Source of the DNA: JAGDMS01 sp050015455
GTDB lineage: Bacteria > Desulfobacterota > Binatia > HRBIN30
Assembly: GCA_050015455.1 (NCBI GenBank)
Contig: JBEKBJ010000009.1
Location: forward strand, 12,772 to 76,771
Direction of reading: 5' to 3'
Length of the DNA stretch: 64,000 nt
The notes beneath the pieces are model-generated. The model was not told where the DNA came from, did not search any database, and saw nothing but the letters and a program-made list of their open reading frames with translations. A program made the position numbers and the translations under genes. This document shows, piece after piece, positions 27,425 through 39,339 of the stretch. Numbering within the stretch: the first letter of the stretch is position 1; each line of letters opens with the position of its first letter.

Positions 27425-28798
27425 CTACGCGTCTTCGGTCTCGCCGAAGCTGACGTCGTCCGGGGCAGCACGGCTCTCGAAGCGAGTATACTCCGAGATG
27501 AACGTCAGGGGTATCACGCCGGTCGGGCCGTTGCGTTGCTTCGCCAGGATCAGCTCCGCCTCACCTTCGTCGGCATTCTTGTCGTACACGATCGGGCGGT
27601 AGAGGAACCCGATCACGTCGGCGTCCTGCTCGATGGCGCCCGATTCGCGCAGGTCGGCCATGATCGGCCGCTTGTCGGCCCGCGTCTCGACCTGCCGGTT
27701 CAGCTGCGAGAGGGCGACGATGGGGACGTTGAGTTCCTTGGCCAGCGCCTTGAGCGAACGCGAGATGTTCGAAATCTCCTGCTCGCGGTTGTCCGCGCGC
27801 TCATGGCCGCGCATCAGCTGCAGATAGTCGACAATCACCAGCCCGAGGTTCGCTTCACGTTCACGTTTCAAGCGCCGCGCCTTGGCGCGCAACTCGAGCG
27901 CGCTCAACCCCGGTGTGTCGTCGATGAAGATGTGCGATTCGGAGAGCCGGCTGGCGGCCTTCGCCAGCTCCGGAAAAGCAGTGGCCGGGACGTAGCCTGT
28001 GCGCACCTTGGACTGGTCGACCCGGGCTTCGGAGCACAGCATGCGCAACCCGAGCTGCTCCTTCGACATTTCGAGCGAGAAGAGGGCGACCCCTTGCTTG
28101 CCGGTGATGCCGACGTGCTGCGCGATGTTCAGCGCGAAGGCCGTCTTGCCCATGCTCGGCCGGCCCGCCACGATGATCAGGTCGGAGGGCTGCAGCCCGG
28201 CCGTCAACCGGTCGAGATCTTTGAAGCCGGTGGACACACCGGTGACCAACTCCTTGCGTTCGTACATCTGCTCGATGGAACCCATGGTGCTAAGCATGAT
28301 GTCGCGCAGATGAAAGAAGGCCGGCCGGATCCTGCGTTCGGAAATGGCGAAGATCTGCTGTTCCGCTTGGTCGAGGAACCCGTCGACGTCGGCGCCGGAC
28401 TCGAACGCCCCGCGGGCGATCTCGGTGGCGGTATCGATGAGGCTGCGCAGCACCGATTTCTGATGCACGATGCGGGAGTAGTAGGCGACGTTGGCAGACG
28501 TCGGTACCTTGTCTGCCAGCTCGGCGAGGTAGGCTGCGCCGCCGATCTCCTGCAACTCGCCGCGCCCCTTCAGTGCCTCGGCCAACGTGATCAGGTCTAC
28601 CGGCTCGTTGCGCTGGTTGAGGTCGATCATGGCGCGCATGATCTTGCGGTGCGCTTCACGGTAGAAGTCTTCCGGCGAGAGAATCTCCAGCGCCCGGTCG
28701 AGCGAGTTGTTGTCGAGCAGCACCCCGCCCAAGACCGACTCCTCCGCTTCAATGCTCTGCGGCGGCAGTTTGCGCAAGGTTTCTTCGATGGCGTCCAT
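27425..28798 (-). CDS. dnaB: Replicative DNA helicase DnaB
   Basis: 457 aa from the ATG at 28798 (DAIEETLRKLPPQSIEAEESVLGG); a TTG seven codons upstream is the alternative. Hexameric 5'-3' helicase of the replication fork. The N-terminal DnaG-interaction domain (LLDNNSLDRALEILSPEDFY) is followed by the RecA-type core: Walker A GRPSMGKTAF, Walker B VIVDYLQLM, and ALSQLNRQVE plus DLRESGAIEQDAD near the arginine finger. No intein is visible and the length is standard. Confidence 0.95.
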   Translation of the reverse strand: MDAIEETLRKLPPQSIEAEESVLGGVLLDNNSLDRALEILSPEDFYREAHRKIMRAMIDLNQRNEPVDLITLAEALKGRGELQEIGGAAYLAELADKVPTSANVAYYSRIVHQKSVLRSLIDTATEIARGAFESGADVDGFLDQAEQQIFAISERRIRPAFFHLRDIMLSTMGSIEQMYERKELVTGVSTGFKDLDRLTAGLQPSDLIIVAGRPSMGKTAFALNIAQHVGITGKQGVALFSLEMSKEQLGLRMLCSEARVDQSKVRTGYVPATAFPELAKAASRLSESHIFIDDTPGLSALELRAKARRLKREREANLGLVIVDYLQLMRGHERADNREQEISNISRSLKALAKELNVPIVALSQLNRQVETRADKRPIMADLRESGAIEQDADVIGFLYRPIVYDKNADEGEAELILAKQRNGPTGVIPLTFISEYTRFESRAAPDDVSFGETEDA

Positions 28799-29152
28799 GT
28801 GGGAGCGCAAAGATATCAAAAGCGGCGGTCACGGAGCAAATAAGTTTCTGCGATGGGCACCCAAGTTCCAACGTAGCGCAGTTGCGCAGGCACTAGAACC
28901 TCTCCTCCGGCCCCTCTCCGACACGGGAAGGGGAGCGAAAAGCCGAGCCTTTCCCCCCCTTCCCTCGCAGGGAAGGGGGGCAGGGGGTTAGGTTTCAATG
29001 CGAGCGGCGTCAAACTAGGACTGCGATGGGCAGGCGCCGCTTGTAAGCCTCTGTCATTTTATGTCCTCGCCCGGTATCGTGGGTCAGTGAGGAGAACACG
29101 GCCCCTACATCGGAGACGCTTTGCTGCTATGGTGTACCTGCGGTGATCGCAG
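28799..29152. other. Intergenic region between divergent dnaB and sucA, with a palindromic repeat
   Basis: 354 bp without a supported gene. It contains CCTCTCC-type repeats and, at 28954-28980, a perfect 12-bp palindrome (CCCCCCTTCCCT / AGGGAAGGGGGG, 3-nt loop), related to the shorter elements at 9223 and 33254. Promoters for the divergent genes must lie here, but I see no convincing -35/-10 pair. Confidence 0.6.
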
Positions 29153-31949
29153 ATGGACCTGGACTTCATCACTCGAGCCAATCCGGACTACGTGGACGGC
29201 TTGTACCGGCAGTTCCTGCGTGATCCGAGCTCGGTGGACGAGCAGTGGGCTATGTTCTTCGCCGGTTTCGAAGCCGCTGAGGGCGATGGCGCCCGCGCCG
29301 CCAAGCTCGAGATCGAGATCGCCCCAGCGGGGATTGCCCGGCTGGAGCCTGCCCCGAGCGAGCCCCCCGCGACGGGGATTGTTCCCGCTGCCCAGTGGGG
29401 TCTCGGTGTGTTTGAGTTGGTCCACCATTACCGCGAGTTCGGGCACTTGATTGCCAACCTCGATCCGCTCGGCCACAACCAGTCCAGCCATCCGCTGCTG
29501 GAGCCGAAGGAGTTCGGCTTCACCGCAGCCGATCTCGACCGCGCGGTGGAATGCACCAGTTTCTTGGGTTGCCGGCGAGCAACCATCCGCGAACTGGTGA
29601 CGCTCTTGCGCGCCACCTATTGCGGCACCTTCGCCGTCGAGTACATGGACATCGCCGACAAGGCACAACTCGATTGGCTCCAGGAGCATATGGAGCCTGC
29701 GCTCAACAAGCCGGAGCTGACCGCGGAGGCGCGCAAGCATATCCTCTCGCGCCTCATCGCCGCCGAGGGCTTCGAGCACTTCCTGCACACCAAATATGTC
29801 GGCCAGAAGCGCTTCTCCTTGGAAGGAGCCGAGTCGCTCATCCCCCTGCTCGACACGCTGATCGAAGAAGCCGGCAAGACCGGCGTGGAACAGATCATCA
29901 TGGGCATGGCGCACCGCGGCCGCCTGAATGTTCTCGCCAACATTCTGCACAAGCCGTATGCGCTGATCTTCGCGGAGTTCGAGGGCACCTTCCTGCCACC
30001 CAACGTCCAGGGCGACGGCGACGTGAAATACCATCTCGGCTACGCCTACGACCACACCACCGAGAGCGGCCAGACGATCCACTTGTCGCTGTGCTCGAAC
30101 CCGAGTCACCTCGAGGCCATCGATCCGGTGGTCGAAGGCATCGTGCGCGCCAAGCAGTACTATCTCAAAGATTACGAACGCAGTCGGGTGGTGCCGGTGC
30201 TGATCCACGGTGACGCCGCCTTCACCGGGCAGGGGATCGTTTCCGAGACGCTCGCCCTCTCCGAGCTGGAGGCCTACCGCACCGGCGGCACGATCCACAT
30301 CATCGTGAACAACCAGATCGGCTTCACCGAATCGCCCCCGGAATATCGCTTTACGAGATATCCGAGTGACATCACCAAGATCATCCAGGCGCCGGTGTTC
30401 CACATCAACGGCGACGATCCCGAGGCGGCCATCCAGGCGGCGCGCCTGGCGGTGGCTTTTCGCCAGAGGTTCAAGAAGGATGTGGTCATCGATCTGGTGT
30501 GCTACCGGCGTCACGGCCACAACGAAGGTGACGACCCGACCTTCACTCAGCCGCTGATGTACAAGGAGATCGCTGCGCACCGCAGCGTACGCGACCTGTA
30601 TGCCGAGCGCTTGCAGTCCGAGGGCGTGATCGGAGCCGAGGAAGTCGCGGCAGCGGGTACAGCACTCCGCGAGGTCTTCGATGATGCTCTAAATTATGCT
30701 CGCGACTTCATGCCGCGCATGCAAGTGTTCGCGCTGGACGGCGCCTGGAAGGGCCTGCAGTGGGCCGGCGACGACTGGAGCGCGCACACAGCCGTCCCGC
30801 GGGAGATGCTTGAGCGCGTGATGCAAGGCCTCGAGCGCGTGCCCCAGGGCTTCACCGTGCACCCCAAGGTCAAGCGCCTGCTGGCGCAGCGCGCCGAGAT
30901 GCTGGGCCGCGAAGGCGAGATCGACTGGGCCGGCGCCGAAATGCTCGCCTTCGGTACGCTGCTCCTCGAAGGCACCAAGATCCGGCTGAGCGGACAGGAC
31001 TCGGGCCGCGGCACGTTCAGCCAGCGACATGCGGAGTTGTTCGACATCAACACCAACGAGCGCTACGTGCCGCTCGACCACCTCAGCCCGGAACAGGGCC
31101 GCTTCGTTGTTATCGGCGGCATGCTCTCCGAAGAGGCCGTGCTCGGCTTCGAATGGGGCTTCAGCTCCGCCGACCCACGCAATCTGGTGGTTTGGGAGGC
31201 GCAGTTCGGCGACTTCGCCAACAATGCGCAGGTTATCATCGACCAGTTCATTGCTTCTTCGGAATCGAAGTGGCAGCGCATGAGCGGTATCGTGCTGTTG
31301 CTGCCGCACGCATACGAGGGGCAGGGGCCGGAACACTCCGGCGCCCGCTTGGAGCGATTCATGCAACTCTGCGCCGAGGACAACATGCAAATCTGCAACT
31401 TGACGACGCCGGCGCAGTACTTTCACGCTCTGCGGCGGCAAATGCATCGCCAATTCCGCAAGCCGCTCATTGTCATGTCCCCGAAAAGTCTGCTGCGCCA
31501 CAAGCTGGCGGTGTCCTCGCCGCATGACCTTAGCGACGGCAGCTTCCAGATGGTGCTCGGCGAGGGCGACCCGATGGATGCGGCGAAGGTGCGCCGTGTG
31601 CTGCTCTGCAGCGGCAGAGTGTACTACGAGCTGCTGGTGGCGCGCCGCGAGCGTGACATCGACGATATCGCCATCGTTCGAGTCGAGCAGCTCTATCCCT
31701 TCCCGGGACGGGAAATCACCGCCGCGCTGCAGCCGTACGTTTCGGCGCGCGAGGTGCTCTGGGTGCAAGAGGAGCCGTGGAACATGGGCGCCTGGCACGA
31801 TATGCGTCGTCGCTTACGCCGCATCCTTCCACCAGGCCGCTTCATCGGATACGCCGGCCGCCCCGCCGCGGCCAGTCCGGCGACAGGCTTGTACAAGGTG
31901 CACCAGACTGAAGAAACGGATCTCATCAACAACGCCCTGAGGAAGTCCT

Positions 31950-31960
<11 letters not shown>
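29153..31960 (+). CDS. sucA: 2-oxoglutarate dehydrogenase E1 component
   Basis: 935 aa. Thiamine-diphosphate-dependent decarboxylation of 2-oxoglutarate in the TCA cycle. The N-terminal peptide FITRANPDYVDGLYRQFLRDP.SVD.QW is the classical E1o start for E2 binding. Further signatures are GMAHRGRLNVLANI, HGDAAFTGQGIVSETLALSEL, GFTESPPEYRFTRYPSDI, FHINGDDPEA and RRHGHNEGDDP in the ThDP core, then DSGRGTFSQRHAELFD and LPHAYEGQGPEHSGARLERF in the C-terminal transketolase part. The length agrees with about 930 aa. It overlaps sucB by 11 bases, so the two are translationally coupled. Confidence 0.95.
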
Positions 31961-33224
<1,264 letters not shown>

Positions 33225-33253
33225 ACCGAGAGCACGAGCGCAAACAGGTTCCT

Positions 33254-33289
33254 TCTCCCTCCGGGAGAGTGTCAGGGTGAGGGGGTAAA
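33254..33289. repeat. Intergenic palindrome between sucB and lpd
   Basis: TCTCCC-TCC-GGGAGA (33254-33268) is followed by GTGTCAGGGTGAGGGGG, a member of the CCTCTCCCT...GTGAGGGG repeat family also seen near 28.9 kb and, less clearly, at 51.9 kb. It separates sucB from lpd by 65 bp without an obvious terminator. Confidence 0.6.
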
Positions 33290-34753
33290 ATGACTCCGCG
33301 ACCGCCAGTACTTAGCAATCAGAACCCTTCAACAGAGATCAGGACAGGCCCAGGAGCCAGCACGGATTTCGACCTCATCGTCATCGGCGCCGGACCGGGC
33401 GGCTACGTTGCCGCCATCCGTGCCGCGCAACTCGGGATGCGGGTTGGCTGCGTTGAAAGAGCAGCCACGCTCGGCGGCACCTGCCTCAACGTCGGCTGCA
33501 TCCCCAGCAAGGCACTGCTCGACTCCAGCGAGCAGTACCACACCGTTCGCCATGGCTTGGCCGCGCACGGCATCAAGGTCGGCAGCGTGGAGATCGACCT
33601 GGCAGCCATGATGGCGCGGAAGGAACGCGTGGTGAAGGTGCTGACGCAGGGCGTGGCTGGGCTGTTTCGCAAGAACAAGGTCGAACGGTTCACCGGCACC
33701 GCTCGCATCACTGCCGCCGATGCTGTCGAGGTTGCAAATGGCGCCGGGCGCCAGACTCTTCGTGGCCGCCGCATTCTCATTGCCACCGGCAGCGCTCCAA
33801 TGGAGTTGCCGGGGCTCCCGTTCGATGGGAGGTCTATCGTTTCGTCGACTGAGGCGCTGAGCTTTTCGCAGGTGCCGCCGCGGCTCTTGATCGTTGGCGC
33901 CGGTGCCATCGGTTTGGAGCTCGGTTCGGTGTGGAACCGGCTCGGATCGCAGGTACTGTTTGTGGAATTCATGGATCGCATCGTGCCCGGCATGGATCGT
34001 GGGATGGGCGAGCAACTGAGGAAGTCCTTGGAGAAACAAGGCATGACCTTCCGCTTGCGCACCACGGCGCGGCAGGCGGCCGTGAGTGACGGCAAAGTGC
34101 GTGTGACGTTGGAATCGGAGGGCAAGACGAGCGAGGAGGAGTGCGACGTGGTGCTGGTTGCCGTCGGGCGGCGGCCGTTTAGCGAGGCGCTAGCGGCGCG
34201 CGACGTTGGAGTCCAGTTTGACGACCACGGGCGGATCACCGTTGACGCGCACTACCAGACAAGCGTTCCCGGCGTGTACGCCATCGGCGACGTGATCACC
34301 GGCCCGATGCTGGCGCACAAGGCTTCGGAGGAAGGCATTGCGGCGGTGGAAAGCATGGCCGGGCAATCCGGGCACGTGAATTACGACGCCATCCCCAATG
34401 TGGTTTACACCTGGCCCGAGCTGGCCAGCGTCGGCATGACCGAGGAGCAGGCACGCAGTCAGGAGATGCAGTTTCGCGTCGGCACGTTCCCGTTCATGGC
34501 CAACGGCCGCGCCCGCTGCATGAACGAAACCGAAGGGGGGGTGAAAATCCTCGCGGACGCCAAGACCGACCGCATCCTGGGCATCCACATCCTAGGCGCG
34601 CGTGCTTCCGACATTATCGCCGAAGCGGCTGTGGCGATGGAGTTCGGGGCCAGTGCCGAGGACATCGCGCGCTCGGCGCACGCGCACCCAACGCTCCCCG
34701 AGGCGGTGAAGGAAGCGGCGCTCGCCGTAAACGGGCGCGCGTTGCACATCTGA
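33290..34753 (+). CDS. lpdA: Dihydrolipoyl dehydrogenase (E3)
   Basis: 487 aa. FAD-dependent reoxidation of dihydrolipoamide in 2-oxoacid dehydrogenase complexes. The FAD motif VIGAGPGGYVAAIRAAQLG starts at about residue 31, after a 26-residue extension that is longer than usual. The redox disulfide is Cys65-X4-Cys70 (GGTCLNVGCIPSKALL). The NAD motif IVGAGAIGLELGSVW, the second FAD motif VYAIGDVITGPMLAHKASEEG and the C-terminal HAHPTLPEAVKEAA with the catalytic His-Glu pair are all present. An internal start near residue 24 would give a normal length. Third gene of the sucAB-lpd unit. Confidence 0.93.
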   Translation: MTPRPPVLSNQNPSTEIRTGPGASTDFDLIVIGAGPGGYVAAIRAAQLGMRVGCVERAATLGGTCLNVGCIPSKALLDSSEQYHTVRHGLAAHGIKVGSVEIDLAAMMARKERVVKVLTQGVAGLFRKNKVERFTGTARITAADAVEVANGAGRQTLRGRRILIATGSAPMELPGLPFDGRSIVSSTEALSFSQVPPRLLIVGAGAIGLELGSVWNRLGSQVLFVEFMDRIVPGMDRGMGEQLRKSLEKQGMTFRLRTTARQAAVSDGKVRVTLESEGKTSEEECDVVLVAVGRRPFSEALAARDVGVQFDDHGRITVDAHYQTSVPGVYAIGDVITGPMLAHKASEEGIAAVESMAGQSGHVNYDAIPNVVYTWPELASVGMTEEQARSQEMQFRVGTFPFMANGRARCMNETEGGVKILADAKTDRILGIHILGARASDIIAEAAVAMEFGASAEDIARSAHAHPTLPEAVKEAALAVNGRALHI

Positions 34754-34842
34754 TTCGCCCAGGGGACCTCCCGTAGGCTTCGGCGGCAGAGAGTCGCCGC
34801 TCCCGAACGCCGCAGACCGGCGCTTTCCAACCGCCCGTTAGG

Positions 34843-35640
34843 CTAGAGCCCGTGCTCGAGCGAGCGCTGGGTGAACGTGTCGTCTCCGAAACCGGGGTCG
34901 TACGTGATCTCGCTGAAGTCGGCCACGGTATGACTCCCACCCTGTTCGTTCATCATTTCCATGCGAAAGGCCGTCGGAATCGCCCCGACAGTGCGGATAT
35001 CACGAAGGGTGAGCGATTTTTCCAGCCGGCCGCCCTTATCGTACATCTGGAACTTCACCATCACGAGATCGTCGGCCGTTAGCCAGGTGAGGATCTTGCT
35101 GTACGTGAGGTCCTTCCCGGTCGGGGTGAACTCGATGACATGGCTGGGGCGGCCATCCAGTACCTCGTCGCGCAGCAAGACGGCACGGGCATCCGCGTCA
35201 GTCCAATCGGTGATGTCCCCGATTATGGCCAGATCGTCGTAACTGAAATCCGTCCCCATGAAGCTCTCGTGCTTGGCGCCCGCGCTGATTTGTCGGACGC
35301 GCTTCAGCTCGGGAAGATACAACCATTGCTCATCTTTCCCGTGTGGGTCGGCCCACTGCAGGAAGCCAACGCCTTTGACCTCCGGCGGCGATTCGAAGAA
35401 CAGGATCGTGCGGCTGCGGTCCTCAGGATACTTCTTGGACTTGATGACGAGCTCGCGATTCCGCTCGCCGCCCCGACGGTCGACGATGCGCAGCTTCAAA
35501 CGCTGCAGCCGATCGTTCCACTTGCGTGTGGTCTCGGCCAACAGTCGCGTCTGGTCGAGCAGCTCGCGCGCGGTTGTCGCCGCTGCGGCAGGCGCGGCGA
35601 CGCACGCGAGGAGCATCAGGAAACCAAAGGTTCTGCGCAT
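34843..35640 (-). CDS. Outer-membrane lipoprotein-sorting (LolA-like) periplasmic protein
   Basis: 265 aa with a signal peptide (MRRTFGFLMLLACVAAPAAA). The mature part begins ARELLDQTRLL and contains RTILFFESPPEVKGVGFL, QWLYLPELKRVRQI and GTDFSYDDLAI, the hallmarks of the LolA/LolB-like proteins that accompany RND/MMPL exporters. It probably carries a lipid or lipoprotein across the periplasm. The DUF1302-like outer-membrane gene 121 bp upstream is on the same strand, so they likely form an operon. A matching MMPL pump lies at 47.6-49.9 kb. Confidence 0.85.
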   Translation of the reverse strand: MRRTFGFLMLLACVAAPAAAATTARELLDQTRLLAETTRKWNDRLQRLKLRIVDRRGGERNRELVIKSKKYPEDRSRTILFFESPPEVKGVGFLQWADPHGKDEQWLYLPELKRVRQISAGAKHESFMGTDFSYDDLAIIGDITDWTDADARAVLLRDEVLDGRPSHVIEFTPTGKDLTYSKILTWLTADDLVMVKFQMYDKGGRLEKSLTLRDIRTVGAIPTAFRMEMMNEQGGSHTVADFSEITYDPGFGDDTFTQRSLEHGL

Positions 35641-35761
35641 GTGACGTTCCTCCTATGTCATGATGTCGGCGAGGCCGGCCTCGTGACCGCCGGCGGTCAA
35701 CCCACCGCCGCATTCCCACAGGCTGCGAGCTTATTCGCACCTCCCGACTTCTTGCCGAATT

Positions 35762-37363
35762 TCACAGCTTGTACTCGAGCCGGACGAAGCCTTCGTCGTT
35801 GCGCCGATATTGACCGATTAACGAACCGGCGCGTCCCGCAATGAACAAGTAACCGACCTGGGCATTCAAGTTGTCTGTAAGGCGGTACAGAAGCGTGGGG
35901 CGGATGAGCGTGTAATCGCTTTCAATTGCATGCATGCCGATCAGCTGCGTTTGCAATCGGTCCGCCAGAAAGCTCTTGCGCAAGTTGGCAAGCAGCCGCG
36001 TCTCGACGTTTTTGATCAATAGGTCCACGTCGTTGTGCAATACATCGGTTTGGTTCACCTGCAGGAGCAGGAGGTAGCCTTCGTAGACGTAATCGACCCC
36101 GAGGCCCCACTCGGCGGCGGAATGGATGACGGTGGCGGGAGGCAGCAGCACTGTTGCCTGGCCGGCGCCCTGGGTGAGTGCCGTCAAGGCATTCTTGATT
36201 TCGCCGGCGAGGGCTTGCGGATTCGTCACCAAGTCCCGCAGGTCGCGGGGGAAGGGGCGCCCGCTGACAAAAGCCCCCTCCCCGCGCACGGTGAAGCGAT
36301 CAAACGCGTATGCGAAGTCCGCCCCCCATGAGTCGATCCGGTGGAATTCGGGCGACAGGGTCGTGGCGCCGGACAAATCCTTCACGTGAAACGGATTGGC
36401 AAGGCTCGGATCGGGCTGGCCGAAAACCTGCGCCGTCAAATTGAACCCCGGCTCGATGTCGAAGCCGTGAAAGTAATACAGCGCCAGATCGACGTCGCGG
36501 ATGAGCGCCGAGTAACGCACACCGACCGTGCTGTCATTCAGACGCGTCGCCGGCGGCGCCACGTTGCGCACGCGGAAAGCGAGCGGCACATTGAACCCCG
36601 GACTGGGGCTCCCGTCGGGCAGAGTGATGAGGCCCGGCGGCACGAAGAAGTTGGGCGTCGGCACACCCGCCGGGGGAAACCAGCGTTCCGCATCGCAATG
36701 CGAGGCGTTGCCCTGGACATCACACGTCGCCAAAGGGAACCGAGGCGGCACATACTTCGGCACCCAAACGACGGTCAGACGGCTCTCCGGCGGGATGGCG
36801 GCGGTCTCCGGCAGATAATACGACGCCTGCAGGGCGGGCACACCGATCCGTTCTTCGGCTTCCTCTGCTAGGAACGGATCGAAGTAGGCGATGGGGTTGA
36901 TCAAATTGTTCGGCTGCGTGCGGTCGAGCTTCCCCCAAGCCACCTTCTGGATGCCGAGGCGGAGATCGACGGAAGGGAGGACCATGCTGAGGTACGCTTC
37001 GTCGAACTCCACCGCGGGTGATATGTCCTGAAAGACGCCATTCCACGAGTAGACACCGGCGCGGTCGGCTTTCAGCGTCGGGCCGCCATTCGTCCCGACC
37101 GTCGTCGCATCGAATCGGACCCACTTGGCCAGCTCCACACCGACGTGCAGGCGTAACTCCTCCAGAGTCCGTTCGTGCTTGGTAGCCCCGTTCTCCTCGA
37201 CGACTTCCCGGACGCGCAGGGTTCCGTCAAGATCAAGCGGCCGGCCGCCGACGGTCGTTTGCATCGGCCAGACGGCCGGGGCCGCTAACATCCAAACAAC
37301 CACGACCAGCACCAACCAGATTCCTATCTTCGCCGGCATCCACCCTCTGGCCATCGTGTCCAC
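35762..37363 (-). CDS. DUF1302-like outer-membrane beta-barrel protein
   Basis: 533 aa, GTG at 37363; an ATG three codons downstream is equally possible. The N-terminal hydrophobic segment (IGIWLVLVVVVWMLAAPAVW) is a signal peptide. Features are LDLDGTLRVREVV, FDEAYLSMVLPSVDLRLGIQKVAWGKLDRTQPNNLINP (read as two short blocks of the DUF1302 signature W.kaD..q..d..nP), many aromatic-alternating strands, and a C-terminal ...GFVRLEYKL with a terminal hydrophobic residue, as in outer-membrane barrels. DUF1302 proteins commonly sit with LolA-like and MMPL proteins, here with the LolA-like gene downstream. Substrate unknown; hydrophobic compounds are a reasonable guess. Confidence 0.7.
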   Translation of the reverse strand: MDTMARGWMPAKIGIWLVLVVVVWMLAAPAVWPMQTTVGGRPLDLDGTLRVREVVEENGATKHERTLEELRLHVGVELAKWVRFDATTVGTNGGPTLKADRAGVYSWNGVFQDISPAVEFDEAYLSMVLPSVDLRLGIQKVAWGKLDRTQPNNLINPIAYFDPFLAEEAEERIGVPALQASYYLPETAAIPPESRLTVVWVPKYVPPRFPLATCDVQGNASHCDAERWFPPAGVPTPNFFVPPGLITLPDGSPSPGFNVPLAFRVRNVAPPATRLNDSTVGVRYSALIRDVDLALYYFHGFDIEPGFNLTAQVFGQPDPSLANPFHVKDLSGATTLSPEFHRIDSWGADFAYAFDRFTVRGEGAFVSGRPFPRDLRDLVTNPQALAGEIKNALTALTQGAGQATVLLPPATVIHSAAEWGLGVDYVYEGYLLLLQVNQTDVLHNDVDLLIKNVETRLLANLRKSFLADRLQTQLIGMHAIESDYTLIRPTLLYRLTDNLNAQVGYLFIAGRAGSLIGQYRRNDEGFVRLEYKL

Positions 37364-37667
37364 GGTTCTGTCATTTCCTCCTGGTCAAGGCCTACGCGCC
37401 AGGTGCGAAGTCGCCCCACCCCGTGGCGCGGGCCGCAAACGCTTTTGGGCTTGAAACGTCGGACACGCTTTGCATAACTCAGCTGTCACTGTCAAGCGGA
37501 GAAAACCGTCCGTGAGAGACGACCAGCTGTCGCCGGCTCGCGCGGAGTCCTGCGGCCACCAAGCCAGTGACAGGCAGGATGGCAGATCGCGCTACTGTAC
37601 CGAGGGGAATTTCGCGCCCACGGCCTTGATCATGGAGGGCGACGCCGTCAGCGTCGATGTGACGGCG
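37364..37667. other. Intergenic region upstream of the DUF1302-like gene
   Basis: 304 bp without a convincing gene. On the minus strand a perfect TTGACA lies at 37495-37490 in the context CGCTTGACAGTG, the same 12-mer as in the promoter at 47.5 kb. However, no good -10 follows at 16-18 bp, so I do not call it a promoter. No terminator for the convergently positioned radical SAM gene is visible. Confidence 0.4.
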
Positions 37668-39197
37668 TCATCGTGCGAGCGATTGGAAATCGGGCGCCTC
37701 GAGCTCGGCGAGCGTCGGATTCCACAATCCCTGCTTCCGCAGGATCCGGACATTGTGGACGTGAATTATGAGGGACAGCCCCAGGACATGCCCATCCTTG
37801 CCGTGGAAGAGCTTCACCGCTTCGCGCGGCACAGAGCGGAACTCTGCCCCCAGATCTGCGTACGCTTGGAGAAGATTCTTCCAGATTAACGCAAACCGCT
37901 GTGGGTTCCAGCTGACTGCCGCCGAGGGCTCTGGGGAGTGCTTCGCCAGCACTGCCACACGCTGCAAGAAGGCATCGGGAGTATAGAGCTTATTCAGTAG
38001 CCACTGTGTTCCATATTGCAGCTCATGAACTGTCATTTGCTTGGGAATGATATTGGTACCCGTGTATCCGTCTTCCTCATTGAGCGTCCGTAACCGGTGC
38101 TCAGCACGGAGGCGCCGTTCGAGGGGCGTGCCCTCCGGCGCCACCAACATGTTGACCAGTACCGCAGGAATGCCCGCCTGTTGAAGGAACTCCAGCTGCA
38201 CGCGAAAGGAGTCCTTGGTGTCCGCATCGAAGCCGGTAATGATGCCAGCTTCAACCGAGATACCTCGTCGCTGGAAGGCGCGGATGTCAGCGATCAGATC
38301 GGGTCGCAGGTTCTGCTGCTTTCTTACCTGGCGCAGCGCTTCGTGGTTGGGCGTCTCGATCCCAATGAAAGCCTGCCTGATACCCGCTTCGGCAGCGAGG
38401 TCCAGCAGCCCGGGATCACGCGCAGCGTCGATCGACACCTGGGCTGCAAAGGTGACGCGTTCGGGCTTACCGCGGTTCCACTGGCGAATGGCTTCCAAGA
38501 TGCCCTTGGCGTGCTTGCGGTGGGCGGTCAGGTTGTCATCCGCCAGAAAGCCCTCGCGGTAGCCGAGCTGATAGAGTTGCTCGATCTCGGCGACTACGCG
38601 CTCGGGTCTCTTGTATCGCTGCCGGCGGCCGAGGTAGACGATCACATCGCAGAACTCGCATTCGAAGGGGCAGCCGCGACTCGTCTGGACGATCCCCACC
38701 CAGTACGCTCCACGCTTGACCTTGCCCATTGCCGGGAGCGGCGAGTGGTTGAGGTCGACCGGATTCCGCTCCCGGTACTCCGACTTCCAGGAGCCGGCAC
38801 GGAGATCCGATAGAAACTGAGGCCAGGTCCGTTCGGCCTCGCCGATGAAGAGAATGTCGGCATGGGGACGCACGGTACTGGATGACAGGGTGGCGTACGG
38901 GCCGCCGATGGCCACTAGGTTCCCATGCTGGCGGAACACGTCCGCCAGCTTGAGCATACGATCCCTGTGCGTGATGTAGCCGGTGATGCCGACCACGCCC
39001 CAGCGTTCGCTCAAATACGGCTCAATGCTTTCGAGCTGCTCGTCTACGATAGTGACGTTGACATCACTGGGGGCCAAGGCCGCCAATGTAGGCAGCGCGA
39101 TGTTGGGCGTGTACGCCGCACAACCGGTGATGTCGGCGGTCTCATTCATGGAGTACAGCGACGGCTTCTGGCCCGGGCTCACCAACAAAACTCGCAC
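37668..39197 (-). CDS. B12-binding radical SAM protein (HpnP/DUF4070-like)
   Basis: 509 aa from the GTG at 39197, where CAGGAG six bases upstream and the typical N-terminus MRVLLVSPG agree; a GTG at 39218 is an alternative. The N-terminal cobalamin-binding Rossmann-like domain (NIALPTLAALAPSDVNVTIVDE ... VGITGYITHRDRMLKLADVFR) is followed by the radical SAM motif RGCPFECEFCDV (CX3CX2C) and a C-terminal DUF4070-like region (TNIIPKQMTVHELQYGTQWLLNKLY). Relatives include methylases such as the hopanoid C-2 methylase HpnP. The substrate cannot be read from sequence. It lies downstream of the 7TM kinase gene on the same strand, separated by 142 bp. Confidence 0.85.
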   Translation of the reverse strand: MRVLLVSPGQKPSLYSMNETADITGCAAYTPNIALPTLAALAPSDVNVTIVDEQLESIEPYLSERWGVVGITGYITHRDRMLKLADVFRQHGNLVAIGGPYATLSSSTVRPHADILFIGEAERTWPQFLSDLRAGSWKSEYRERNPVDLNHSPLPAMGKVKRGAYWVGIVQTSRGCPFECEFCDVIVYLGRRQRYKRPERVVAEIEQLYQLGYREGFLADDNLTAHRKHAKGILEAIRQWNRGKPERVTFAAQVSIDAARDPGLLDLAAEAGIRQAFIGIETPNHEALRQVRKQQNLRPDLIADIRAFQRRGISVEAGIITGFDADTKDSFRVQLEFLQQAGIPAVLVNMLVAPEGTPLERRLRAEHRLRTLNEEDGYTGTNIIPKQMTVHELQYGTQWLLNKLYTPDAFLQRVAVLAKHSPEPSAAVSWNPQRFALIWKNLLQAYADLGAEFRSVPREAVKLFHGKDGHVLGLSLIIHVHNVRILRKQGLWNPTLAELEAPDFQSLAR

Positions 39198-39339
39198 CGC
39201 GTACTCCTGAGTTGACACTGCACCTAGTGCCCCTCTGAGCCAAGATCAACGAAATCGGCGCGAGACCTCACGCTGCCGTAGCCGATTTGCCAGGCGGAAC
39301 GAAGCTCAAGGGCCCGAAGATCGAGTCGCGGGAATACCA